Positions 6,417 through 13,557 of a stretch of DNA of 13,993 nt are shown piece by piece. Within the stretch, counting starts at the first letter, position 1. Each line of letters opens with the position of its first letter. Source of the DNA: Pseudomonadota bacterium (GTDB lineage: Bacteria; Myxococcota; Polyangia; Polyangiales; Polyangiaceae); NCBI GenBank assembly GCA_023419055.1, contig JAEZYO010000063.1, positions 1-13,993 on the forward strand, read 5' to 3'. The notes below the pieces were generated by a model. It made no database searches. It was not told the DNA's origin and saw only the letters and a program-made list of their open reading frames with translations. Both the position numbers and the translations under genes were made by a program.

Positions 6417-8482
6417 TGTCCGTTGGCCGGAGAAGGCGCCGTTTTGGAAGCGCCGCGTGCGGCGCTCTCGGCCTGTTCTCCGGCCTGGCTCAGGCGCAGA
6501 CCGACGAGGTCGTGGAAGAAGTCGTGGTGGAGGGCACTCGTGCGCCGCGCAGCGCCTCCGAGATCACGCTCGACCGGCCGCTGATGGAGGCCGCACCGCA
6601 CCGCACCGCGAGCGATCTGTTGTTGCTCGTGCCCGGGCTCTCGATCACCCAGCACAGCGGAGAAGGTAAGGCGCACCAGATCTTCTTCCGCGGGTTCGAC
6701 GCCGTTCACGGTCAGGATCTCGAAATCTGGGCGGGCGGCGCCCCGGTCAACGACGTCAGCAACATCCACGGCCAGGGTTACGCCGACCTGCACTTTCTCA
6801 TGCCGGAGGTGGTGCAGAGCGTCCGCGCCTTGCCTGGCAACTACGACCCGATGCAGGGCGACTTCGCGGTCGCGGGCAGCGTCTACCTGAAGCTCGGCTA
6901 CGACGAGCCGGGTATCACCGCGAAGGCGGGCCTCGGCAGCTTCGGTGCTCAGCGCTACTTCCTCGCGTATCACCCGCCTTCGGCTTCGAGCGCGACCTTC
7001 GGCGCGGCGGAGCTCTACTCGACTGACGGCTTCGGCACGAACCGCGCCGCGCAGCGAGCCTCGGCGATGGCTCAAGTCGAACACCAGTTCGGGCGCGGGC
7101 TCGCTGCACGCGTGTTCGCGAGCTCCTACTCGGGCCGCTTCGACTCCGCGGGCGTCCTGCGACTCGACGACATCGAAGAGCACCGGATCGATCGTTTCGG
7201 CGCCTACGACGCCAAGCAGGGCGGCGCCTCGTCGCGGCACGCGCTCGTGCTCGAGCTCAATCGTCGAGACGAAGAGGAGTCCTGGTCGCTCCGCCCCTAC
7301 CTGGTCTTCCGTGATCTGCGGCTGCGCTCGAACTTCACGGGCTACCTGCGGAGCCCGGAGGGCGATTCGATCGAGCAGCTGAACCGGGCCAGCACCTTCG
7401 GGCTCGTCGCGAGCTACGAAAAGCCGCTCCAGCTCCTCGGGACGCGCGCGTCGCTCGAGGCTGGCATCTCGGCGCGCGCGGACTCCATCCGGCAGTCGCA
7501 ACATCGCCGCTCCTCGTTCTCCGATCGGGTGACGGACGACGAGGCGACGCCTGGGGTGGACGCGGACGTGCAGGCGAGCCAGATCGGCGCCTACCTCGAC
7601 GCGGAGCTTCACCCGATCCGGCGCATCACCCTGAGGGGTGGCGTTCGCGGCGACGGGGTCGCGTTCACCGCCGTCGAGCGCGGGGAGGCCGCGGGTCAGG
7701 GGCGCTCGACCCAAGACGCGCTCTTCTCCCCGCGGCTGTCGCTCGACTTCTTCGCCCGGCCGGAGCTCGTCCTCACCGCGAGCTACGGCGCGGGCTTCCG
7801 TTCGCCGCAGGCGCGCAGCCTGGCCGACGGCCAGGCCGCACCGTTCGCGCGCGTTCACTCCGCGGAGCTCGGCGTGCGCTACGCCGACGGTGAGCGAGCG
7901 AGCGCTGCGATCGCGGGCTTCGTCACCGATCTCGGCCGCGATCTCGTCTTCGACCACGCAACCGGCCGCAACGAAGAGGTGCCCGCCACGCGGCGCGTGG
8001 GGCTGACCGCCAGCGTCGGCGCTCGCTGGCTCGATCGCTTCCTCTCGAGCACGAGCTTCACCTTCACGCGCGCCTCCTTCCGAGGCGGCGACGAGCGCTA
8101 CCTCGAGGGCGACCTCTTGCCGTACGCGCCTCAAGTCGTGGTGCGTTCCGATCTCGGCTACGAGCGAGATATCACCCGCGTAGGTGAACGAACGCTCCGC
8201 GGGCGAGTGGGGTACGGCCTGAGCTATTGGGGCCGCCGCCCTCTGCCCTACTCGGAGTTCGGGCGTGACGTCTTCCTGGTCGACGCGACGGCGAGCTTGC
8301 GACTCGAGGAGGTCGAGCTAGCGCTCGACGTCTACAATCTGCTGGACTCCACCCACTACGACGGCGAGTTCGTCTACGCGTCGCGCTTCGATCTCGGAAG
8401 CGCGGCCTCGTTGGTCCCCGCGCACCACGTGACCGTCGGCCCCCCGCGCTCCTTCCTGCTCACGCTGAGCTTTTACGTCTGA
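6416..8482 (+). CDS. TonB-dependent outer-membrane receptor 1
   Basis: A TonB-gated outer-membrane beta-barrel for high-affinity import of a metal chelate or similar ligand. The 688-residue product has an Arg-rich Sec signal (cleavage near residue 28, after AQA), a TonB box-like EVVVEGTR (35-42), a plug domain (about 58-165) and a barrel ending in the aromatic/hydrophobic strand SFLLTLSFYV, as the outer-membrane assembly machinery expects. Plug landmarks are LLLLVPGLS (68-76), FFRGFDAVHGQD (90-101) and NIHGQGYADLHFLMPE (116-131). The substrate cannot be read from the sequence. ATG 6416 was chosen over GTG 6407 because of the AGGG spacing. It heads an apparent three-gene operon with two lipoproteins and lies directly behind the RegBA-like genes and the predicted RegA-type site, suggesting redox-controlled expression. 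Confidence 0.9.
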   Translation: MSVGRRRRRFGSAACGALGLFSGLAQAQTDEVVEEVVVEGTRAPRSASEITLDRPLMEAAPHRTASDLLLLVPGLSITQHSGEGKAHQIFFRGFDAVHGQDLEIWAGGAPVNDVSNIHGQGYADLHFLMPEVVQSVRALPGNYDPMQGDFAVAGSVYLKLGYDEPGITAKAGLGSFGAQRYFLAYHPPSASSATFGAAELYSTDGFGTNRAAQRASAMAQVEHQFGRGLAARVFASSYSGRFDSAGVLRLDDIEEHRIDRFGAYDAKQGGASSRHALVLELNRRDEEESWSLRPYLVFRDLRLRSNFTGYLRSPEGDSIEQLNRASTFGLVASYEKPLQLLGTRASLEAGISARADSIRQSQHRRSSFSDRVTDDEATPGVDADVQASQIGAYLDAELHPIRRITLRGGVRGDGVAFTAVERGEAAGQGRSTQDALFSPRLSLDFFARPELVLTASYGAGFRSPQARSLADGQAAPFARVHSAELGVRYADGERASAAIAGFVTDLGRDLVFDHATGRNEEVPATRRVGLTASVGARWLDRFLSSTSFTFTRASFRGGDERYLEGDLLPYAPQVVVRSDLGYERDITRVGERTLRGRVGYGLSYWGRRPLPYSEFGRDVFLVDATASLRLEEVELALDVYNLLDSTHYDGEFVYASRFDLGSAASLVPAHHVTVGPPRSFLLTLSFYV

Positions 8483-8490
8483 GGTCTCGA

Positions 8491-9312
8491 ATGCAGCGTC
8501 CTTCCCCTTACAAGGGCCTCGGCCGGCGAGCGTTCCTCGCCGCGGGCGCGTCCCTGTCCCTGCCGCTCGGGGGCGCCGTGATCACCGCTTGCGGTGACGA
8601 CAGCACGACAGGAAGGCGCGTCAAGCTCGCGACTCGCGTCGCGATGATCGACGGCGGGGCGACGTTCACGAGCGGTCTCGGTTGGGACGTGACCCTCACC
8701 CAGGCGCTGCTCGCGACCGGCCCCTTCTACTACTACCGCGGTGAAGCGGCTGTCAGCGCGCTGCTCTCCAAGTTCGCCTTGAAGTCGGCGCACGCGCACC
8801 CCGGTCACTACGACTCGGGGGACGCGCTCGGGCAGATGCTCGAACCCTACTCGATCGATCTTCTGGCCGGCGAGACCAAGCTACCGGAGGGATCGGGCGT
8901 GACGGGGCTCTACCGCTCCGCCGAGTTTTCCTTCGCGTCTTCCGCAGCGGGCCCGCTCGGGGACAAGCTCGGTGAGGCGGTGGCGATCGTGGCGGGCAGC
9001 GCGAGCAAGTCCGGCGAGGACACACGCTTCTTTCGCGCCGTGGCAACGCTCGCCGACGTGGAGAGGAGCGCGGCAGAAGGCCGCGTACAGGGTTGCTCGC
9101 TCGAAGAGGTGGAGGTCGAAGACGACGGGATCATCCACGTGAGCGTCGCTCCGCGCGCGTGGTTCAATCTGGTCGATTTCTCCGAGCTAGAGCCGGGCAC
9201 CGAAGACGAGCCGATGAGCTTCGAACCGGATACCCAACCGCGCATCGCCTTTGCGCAGGGGCTCGCGCAAATAGCTGCCTACTCGTTCCGGTACTCGAAA
9301 GGTGCCGGCTAG
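8491..9312 (+). CDS. Tat-type lipoprotein of unknown function with HxHxxH motif
   Basis: I do not recognise a named family. The 273-residue product begins with a twin-arginine signal (GRRAFLAAG, residues 11-19), a hydrophobic stretch and a lipobox ITAC with Cys34, so it should be exported folded, possibly with a cofactor, and lipid-anchored. The mature part is soluble and looks beta-rich. His101, His103 and His106 form HAHPGHY, a plausible metal or haem-iron ligand set, followed by DSGDALGQML. One other Cys lies in VQGCSLEE. A Shine-Dalgarno GAGG (8481-8484) overlaps the receptor stop codon, which shows tight coupling to TonB receptor 1. By position it is a candidate periplasm-side ligand carrier or processing partner of that receptor; this is inference. 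Confidence 0.75.
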   Translation: MQRPSPYKGLGRRAFLAAGASLSLPLGGAVITACGDDSTTGRRVKLATRVAMIDGGATFTSGLGWDVTLTQALLATGPFYYYRGEAAVSALLSKFALKSAHAHPGHYDSGDALGQMLEPYSIDLLAGETKLPEGSGVTGLYRSAEFSFASSAAGPLGDKLGEAVAIVAGSASKSGEDTRFFRAVATLADVERSAAEGRVQGCSLEEVEVEDDGIIHVSVAPRAWFNLVDFSELEPGTEDEPMSFEPDTQPRIAFAQGLAQIAAYSFRYSKGAG

Positions 9313-9322
9313 AGACAAACAG

Positions 9323-10180
9323 ATGAAGGGAATCATGACCATCTTGAGCGTGCTGCTCGCCGTGGCTTGCAGCGACGACGGGAGCGCGAGCGGGGGCGAA
9401 GGTCGCGTCGTCTTCACCACCTGGGGCGAGGACTACATCGAGGACGAGATCCCGGCGTCGGACGACGGCGGTTTCGTCGACGGCTGGTCGGTCGTCTACG
9501 ACAAGTTCCTCGTGAACGTCGGGGGCATCGAGATCGCCGACGGCGACGAGGTGGGCGCAAGAAAGCCAGGCTTTACGCTGTTCGATCAGACCGCGCCCGG
9601 CGTAAAGCCCGTCTGGACCTTCGAGGGCCTCTCTGCGAAGGCCTGGCCCGACGTCAGCTTCGAAATCCGGCGCGCCACCGGCGACTCCGAGCTCGGGCCC
9701 GACGTCAGCGAGGCGGATCGGGACATGATGGTCGAAGAGGGCTACAGCGTGTACGTCGCCGGCACCGCGACCAACGGCGACGTGACCAAGACCTTCGCCT
9801 GGGGCTTCGACAGGCCCACGCGCTACTCCTCCTGCAGGGGTGAGGAGGACGGCGTGCAGCGAGAAGGCCTGATCGTGAAGAACAACGCCGAGGTCGACGT
9901 TCAGATCACGATCCACGGCGATCACCCCTTCTACGATCGCCTGCAAGAGTCACCGAGCCCGGCGATCGAGACCTCTCTGCGCTTCGACGCGCTCGCCGAG
10001 GCGGACGCCGACGACGACGGTGAGGTCACCCTCGCAGAGCTCGACGCCGCGGTGCTCGACGTGACCCGCTACGATCCGTCGCCCTTCGAGGTGACGACGT
10101 ACGGCGATTTCGTGGGCGAGCTGATCCGCACCATCGGCCACTACCGCGGCGAGGGTGAGTGCTCGATCTCCGCGCTCTGA
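9323..10180 (+). CDS. Lipoprotein of unknown function with a canonical EF-hand loop
   Basis: Not a family I can name. Starting at ATG 9323, the 285-residue product has a short signal ending LLAVAC with Cys16, so it is probably a lipoprotein (the -3 position is Ala, slightly atypical). Residues 228-239 (DADDDGEVTLAE) fit the 12-residue EF-hand loop D-x-D-x-D-G-x-[ILV]-x-x-x-E exactly, so calcium binding is likely. His198 and His201 in IHGDHPFYD, His273 in GHYRGEGEC, and Cys171 and Cys280 are further candidate ligand or disulphide residues. An in-frame GTG at 9302 would overlap the previous gene, but it puts extra charged residues before the signal, so ATG 9323 is preferred. It is the third gene of the TonB receptor 1 operon, and its stop is one base from the convergent cytochrome stop. 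Confidence 0.72.
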   Translation: MKGIMTILSVLLAVACSDDGSASGGEGRVVFTTWGEDYIEDEIPASDDGGFVDGWSVVYDKFLVNVGGIEIADGDEVGARKPGFTLFDQTAPGVKPVWTFEGLSAKAWPDVSFEIRRATGDSELGPDVSEADRDMMVEEGYSVYVAGTATNGDVTKTFAWGFDRPTRYSSCRGEEDGVQREGLIVKNNAEVDVQITIHGDHPFYDRLQESPSPAIETSLRFDALAEADADDDGEVTLAELDAAVLDVTRYDPSPFEVTTYGDFVGELIRTIGHYRGEGECSISAL

Positions 10181-10181
10181 G

Positions 10182-11090
10182 TCAGCGCAGGTAGGCGCCG
10201 CACCGGGGATCGCCCGCGGGCACGTCCTTCGACGCTGGGAGCGCCGGGAAGGCTTTCTTGTCGCAGAGCGCGGCGAGCAGGTCGAGGATCTTGGCGGCTT
10301 GCTCGGCGCCGGTCGCGCCGTTGACCTGCCGCAGCATGCTGCTGCCGGGGTGGCCGTGGGCGATCTTGAACCAGACCTCGTAGCCCGCGTTGCGCGAGAG
10401 GGTCCCGACGGTCTCGGTCTCGTCGATCGGGAACTTGGTGCCGTCCGCCCCGTGGCAGCTGGCGCAAGTCTCCGCGAAGAGCTTGGCGCCGCGCTGCGCG
10501 TCGCCGCCCGGGTTCAGGACGAAGCCTTTCGGCGCGGACTTCTCGAGGCGGAAGATCGCGTCCGGGCGAGCGAGCTCACCCTTGCGGGTACGATCGACGA
10601 AGGCCACGAGCTCGTCGAGATCGCGCGCGTCGAGCACCTGCCCGAAGGCGGGCACCTCCGCCGCCCCGCGCTCGAGCCAGAGTCGAATCTCCTCCACGGG
10701 CCGCGTGTCTGCCAGGAGATCGTGAGCCAAGACGAAGCTTTTGTTCTGGTAGTCGGGGCCGTAGATGCCGTTCTTGCCGCGGAGATCCCAGCCGAACAGG
10801 TTCTTCAGCCGGTAGTCGTGGCCAGTGTTGGGGAGCGGCTTGCCCGCACCGTCGTTCAGCGTGCCGTCCGGGTTCGCGCCGCTCGTCTTCTCGAGCTTCT
10901 TCTCACTTCGCCAGTTGTCGTAGAGGCGCGCACCGCGTGCGTCGTCGAGCGGAGGAGGAGCCGGCGGAGGCGAAGCCGTGGTTTCGAGCGGTGGCGGCGG
11001 CGGCGCGGGTGCGACCACCGGCTCACGTGAGGGTGACGGACCGCAGGCGGCGGCGAGCAAGACAGCGAGATAGGAACGCTTGGTTTTCAT
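10182..11090 (-). CDS. c-type cytochrome lipoprotein with one intact and one apparently lost haem site
   Basis: A predicted electron-transfer lipoprotein facing the periplasm. The 302-residue product has a lipoprotein signal with Cys16 (LLAAAC), a Pro-rich linker (about 24-48), an N-terminal domain (about 50-166) and a C-terminal monohaem cytochrome c domain (about 196-300). The haem motif is CASCH (Cys209, Cys212, His213), with Met252 in HPGSSM the likely sixth ligand. The N-terminal domain resembles cytochrome domains carrying WRCKECHGWDYKG, but here the matching stretch reads YRLKNLFGWDLRG (93-105): both Cys and the His are replaced while the surrounding residues are kept. Start ATG 11090 is preferred over TTG 11099; the gap to the upstream receptor stop is 5 bp, so the two are co-transcribed. 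Confidence 0.85.
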   Translation of the reverse strand: MKTKRSYLAVLLAAACGPSPSREPVVAPAPPPPPLETTASPPPAPPPLDDARGARLYDNWRSEKKLEKTSGANPDGTLNDGAGKPLPNTGHDYRLKNLFGWDLRGKNGIYGPDYQNKSFVLAHDLLADTRPVEEIRLWLERGAAEVPAFGQVLDARDLDELVAFVDRTRKGELARPDAIFRLEKSAPKGFVLNPGGDAQRGAKLFAETCASCHGADGTKFPIDETETVGTLSRNAGYEVWFKIAHGHPGSSMLRQVNGATGAEQAAKILDLLAALCDKKAFPALPASKDVPAGDPRCGAYLR

Positions 11091-11095
11091 GGGTC

Positions 11096-13540
11096 TCAAA
11101 AGGTGAGCTTGGCGCCGACCTGGAGCCAGCGCGGGGCGTTGGGACGAGCGCCGAAGGGCCTGCGCCCGACGATGTCTTTCGAGCCGGTGACGTTGCGCAA
11201 ATTGGCGTAAACCGACAGCACCTTGAGCGGCCTCACGTACGCGCTGACATCCATCCAGGTCTGTTCGTCGGTAGCGAGCGCGTCGTCGAGCGCCTCGTCG
11301 GAAGCTTCCTCACGCATCCGCGAGACGTAGTAGCCAGCGACGGCGCCGCCCACGTACTCGCTGTCGAGCCCGAAGGTCAGGCTCGCTTGGTGGCGCGGAA
11401 CGTAAGGCAGCTCGTTGCCTTCCTCGACCCTGCCGTAGATTGGGTCGGCCGAGTCGAACGTGTCGAGGAACTCGGAGTCGGTCAGCGTGTAGGCGGCCGT
11501 GAGGGGCACCTTCACGGCGCCGGCGTCGATCTCGTACGCGGCGTAGGCTTCGAGGCCCCAGATGTGCGCCTCACCGGCGCTGAATTGCTCGTCGAGCATC
11601 GAGTCTTCGCAGCTGCTCGAGAACGTGCAGATGTCGGTGAGGTTCGAGTAGTCGTTGAAGAACCCGATGAGCTCGAGCCGGTGCGGCCCGTCGCTCAAGC
11701 GTCCGCCGGCCTCGTAGTTGACGCTGTACTCCGGCTTCACCGCTTCGTCCCCGGGGGGCGGAGGGCTGAAGCCGCGGTACACCCCGGCGAGCGCGCCGAA
11801 CCAATCCGTGAAGCCGTAGTAGGCGCCCACGCCGGGCATCACCGCGACCGTGAAGGCGTCGCTGTCTTGCCCGGTCTTGCGATCCTCCGACTCCGAGTGA
11901 ATCAGCTCGAGGCGCGCGCCCGGGGTGAGCGTGAGGTTCCCCCAGGTGACGGCGTCGAGCGCGTGCAGAGCGAGCGCATAGGTCTCTTCGAAGTTCGCCG
12001 TAGTCACGATGGTGCCCGTCCCGGCGGGGACGAGCTCACCGTTCGTCATCAAGAACTCGTCCTCGCTGTGACGGCGCTCGATCGAGTCGTAGTGCAGGCG
12101 TATCCCCGCCTGGATCGAGTGGCTCAAGGGGCCCGTCGCGGCGCCCACGTCGAGCACGCTCTGCAGGCCCTGGCTCACGAAGGTGCGATCGTTCGGGCCG
12201 ATGAAGAGGCTGTCCGAGCCGGTGACGCTGTCTTCTTCGCCGCGCAGCACGCGGATGAGCTCGGCGTTGCCCGCGTCGTCCGGCGTCTCGAGCACGTTGA
12301 AGAGCGAGGCGCCTCCGAACCGGTTCAGCTTGCGCCAGGTGCGAGCGTAGTCGTGCCGGTAGGCCGCGGTCGTGAGCTTCAGGTGAGAAGCCGGCACGTC
12401 GAGCTGGTGCGTCAGCACGAACGCGATCCGGTGGTTCTTCATCTCGTCGAGCGCGCTCGCGGGGTAGCGCTGGTACGGGTCGTCGCGGAAATCGGGGTCG
12501 GTGAGCCCGAGGTAGGTCTCGTTCGACTTCTCTTCCGAGTAGGTGAGCTTGAGGCCGAACTCGTTCCGGTTCGAGGCCATCGGATCGAGCACGTAGGAGC
12601 CCTTCGCCATCCACTCCGTCCGCGTCGCGCCAGTGTCCGCGTCGTCGTCCGGCAGCTCCTTGAAGCCGGTGTTGTGGAGGCGCAGGTACTCGAACAAGAA
12701 GCCGAACTGCTCGCTGCTCGTACCGAAGTAGGCGTTGACCTTGTCGTAGCCGTACTCGCCGAATGCCAGATCCGCGCCGCCGCTCGTCTGGGACGGGATG
12801 GGGCGGGTCACGAAATCGATCGCGCCGCCCACCGTCTGCGGCCCGTACGCGATCGCCGAGGGGCCCTTGATCACGCGCACCTGACTCATGCGCGTGGTGA
12901 GCGGGAAGTAGTAGGCGGCGGGAGCCGAGTACGGCGCGGGGCCGAACAGGATCCCGTCCTCCATCAGCGTGACCTTCTTGCTGCGATCGGGGTTGCCGCC
13001 GCGGATGCCGATGTTCGGTCGCAAGCCGACGCCGTCTTCTTGACGGATGTACACGCCGGGCACCTGGAGCAGGACCTTCTGCGGATCGTCGTACTCGAAG
13101 CGCTCGAGCTGCTTCTTGCCGATCACCTGCGCCGAACCTGCGGTGCGGTTCAGGCGGGAGCCTGCCACGACCACGTCGACTTGTTCCGGCGGGGTTTCGC
13201 TCGGGGGCTCGATGGGAGGTTCGGGCGCGGGCGGCGCTTCGACCTTTTCCGGAGCAGGCGGGGTTTCGCTCGGGGGCGGTGTCTCCGGCGCGGCGGCTTC
13301 GGGAGTTGGCTCGCTCGGGGGAGCCGGCTCGCTCGGGGGCGGCGCTTCGGGAGCTGGCTCGCTCGGGGGAGCCGGCTCGCTCGAGGGCGGCGCGTCCGGA
13401 GCGACCTCAGCGGGAGGCGCTGGTTCGCCGCGAGGGGGCGCGTCGGGCGGTGGGGGCTCAGCCGGAGGCGCGGGTTGCGCGACGACGAGGCCGGTCGAGA
13501 GGAGGATGGAGCTCGAGAGGACGAAAGCGAAGCGACGCAT
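11096..13540 (-). CDS. FecA-like TonB-dependent outer-membrane receptor 2 with Pro-rich N-terminal segment
   Basis: A TonB-gated receptor of the COG4772 (FecA) type, usually linked to ferric chelate uptake. The 814-residue product has a Sec signal (about 1-21), a Pro/Glu/Ala/Ser-rich segment (about 23-120), a TonB box-like VDVVVAGS (122-129), a plug (about 130-260) and a barrel ending in VGAKLTF with terminal Phe. FecA-type landmarks are VPGVYIRQEDGVGLRPNIGI (161-180), RGGNPDRSKKVTLMEDG (181-197) and, further on, GPQTVGGAIDF. The FecA signalling domain is absent; the Pro-rich segment takes its place. A CTFSSSC pair probably forms a loop disulphide. Start ATG 13540 was chosen because it opens directly on the signal peptide; the longer frame to 13612 would overlap the preceding gene. 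It is 17 bp from the HTTM gene and 5 bp from the cytochrome gene, so an operon is likely. Confidence 0.9.
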   Translation of the reverse strand: MRRFAFVLSSSILLSTGLVVAQPAPPAEPPPPDAPPRGEPAPPAEVAPDAPPSSEPAPPSEPAPEAPPPSEPAPPSEPTPEAAAPETPPPSETPPAPEKVEAPPAPEPPIEPPSETPPEQVDVVVAGSRLNRTAGSAQVIGKKQLERFEYDDPQKVLLQVPGVYIRQEDGVGLRPNIGIRGGNPDRSKKVTLMEDGILFGPAPYSAPAAYYFPLTTRMSQVRVIKGPSAIAYGPQTVGGAIDFVTRPIPSQTSGGADLAFGEYGYDKVNAYFGTSSEQFGFLFEYLRLHNTGFKELPDDDADTGATRTEWMAKGSYVLDPMASNRNEFGLKLTYSEEKSNETYLGLTDPDFRDDPYQRYPASALDEMKNHRIAFVLTHQLDVPASHLKLTTAAYRHDYARTWRKLNRFGGASLFNVLETPDDAGNAELIRVLRGEEDSVTGSDSLFIGPNDRTFVSQGLQSVLDVGAATGPLSHSIQAGIRLHYDSIERRHSEDEFLMTNGELVPAGTGTIVTTANFEETYALALHALDAVTWGNLTLTPGARLELIHSESEDRKTGQDSDAFTVAVMPGVGAYYGFTDWFGALAGVYRGFSPPPPGDEAVKPEYSVNYEAGGRLSDGPHRLELIGFFNDYSNLTDICTFSSSCEDSMLDEQFSAGEAHIWGLEAYAAYEIDAGAVKVPLTAAYTLTDSEFLDTFDSADPIYGRVEEGNELPYVPRHQASLTFGLDSEYVGGAVAGYYVSRMREEASDEALDDALATDEQTWMDVSAYVRPLKVLSVYANLRNVTGSKDIVGRRPFGARPNAPRWLQVGAKLTF
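13297..13392 (-). repeat. Two 48-bp tandem repeats in the Pro-rich part of receptor 2
   Basis: Units 13297-13344 and 13345-13392 differ at only 2 of 48 positions, and degenerate relatives continue on both sides. Each unit encodes 16 residues built from SEPAPP and SEPAPEAPP-like blocks. The period is a multiple of 3, so gain or loss of a unit would lengthen or shorten the periplasmic segment in frame. Confidence 0.85.
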
Positions 13541-13557
13541 GACGAAACAAGCGAGAT

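Noticed and set aside
6383..8134. 583-codon minus-strand frame opposite TonB receptor 1
   Set aside because: Mirror of a well-supported receptor; composition is typical of an antisense frame in GC-rich coding DNA.
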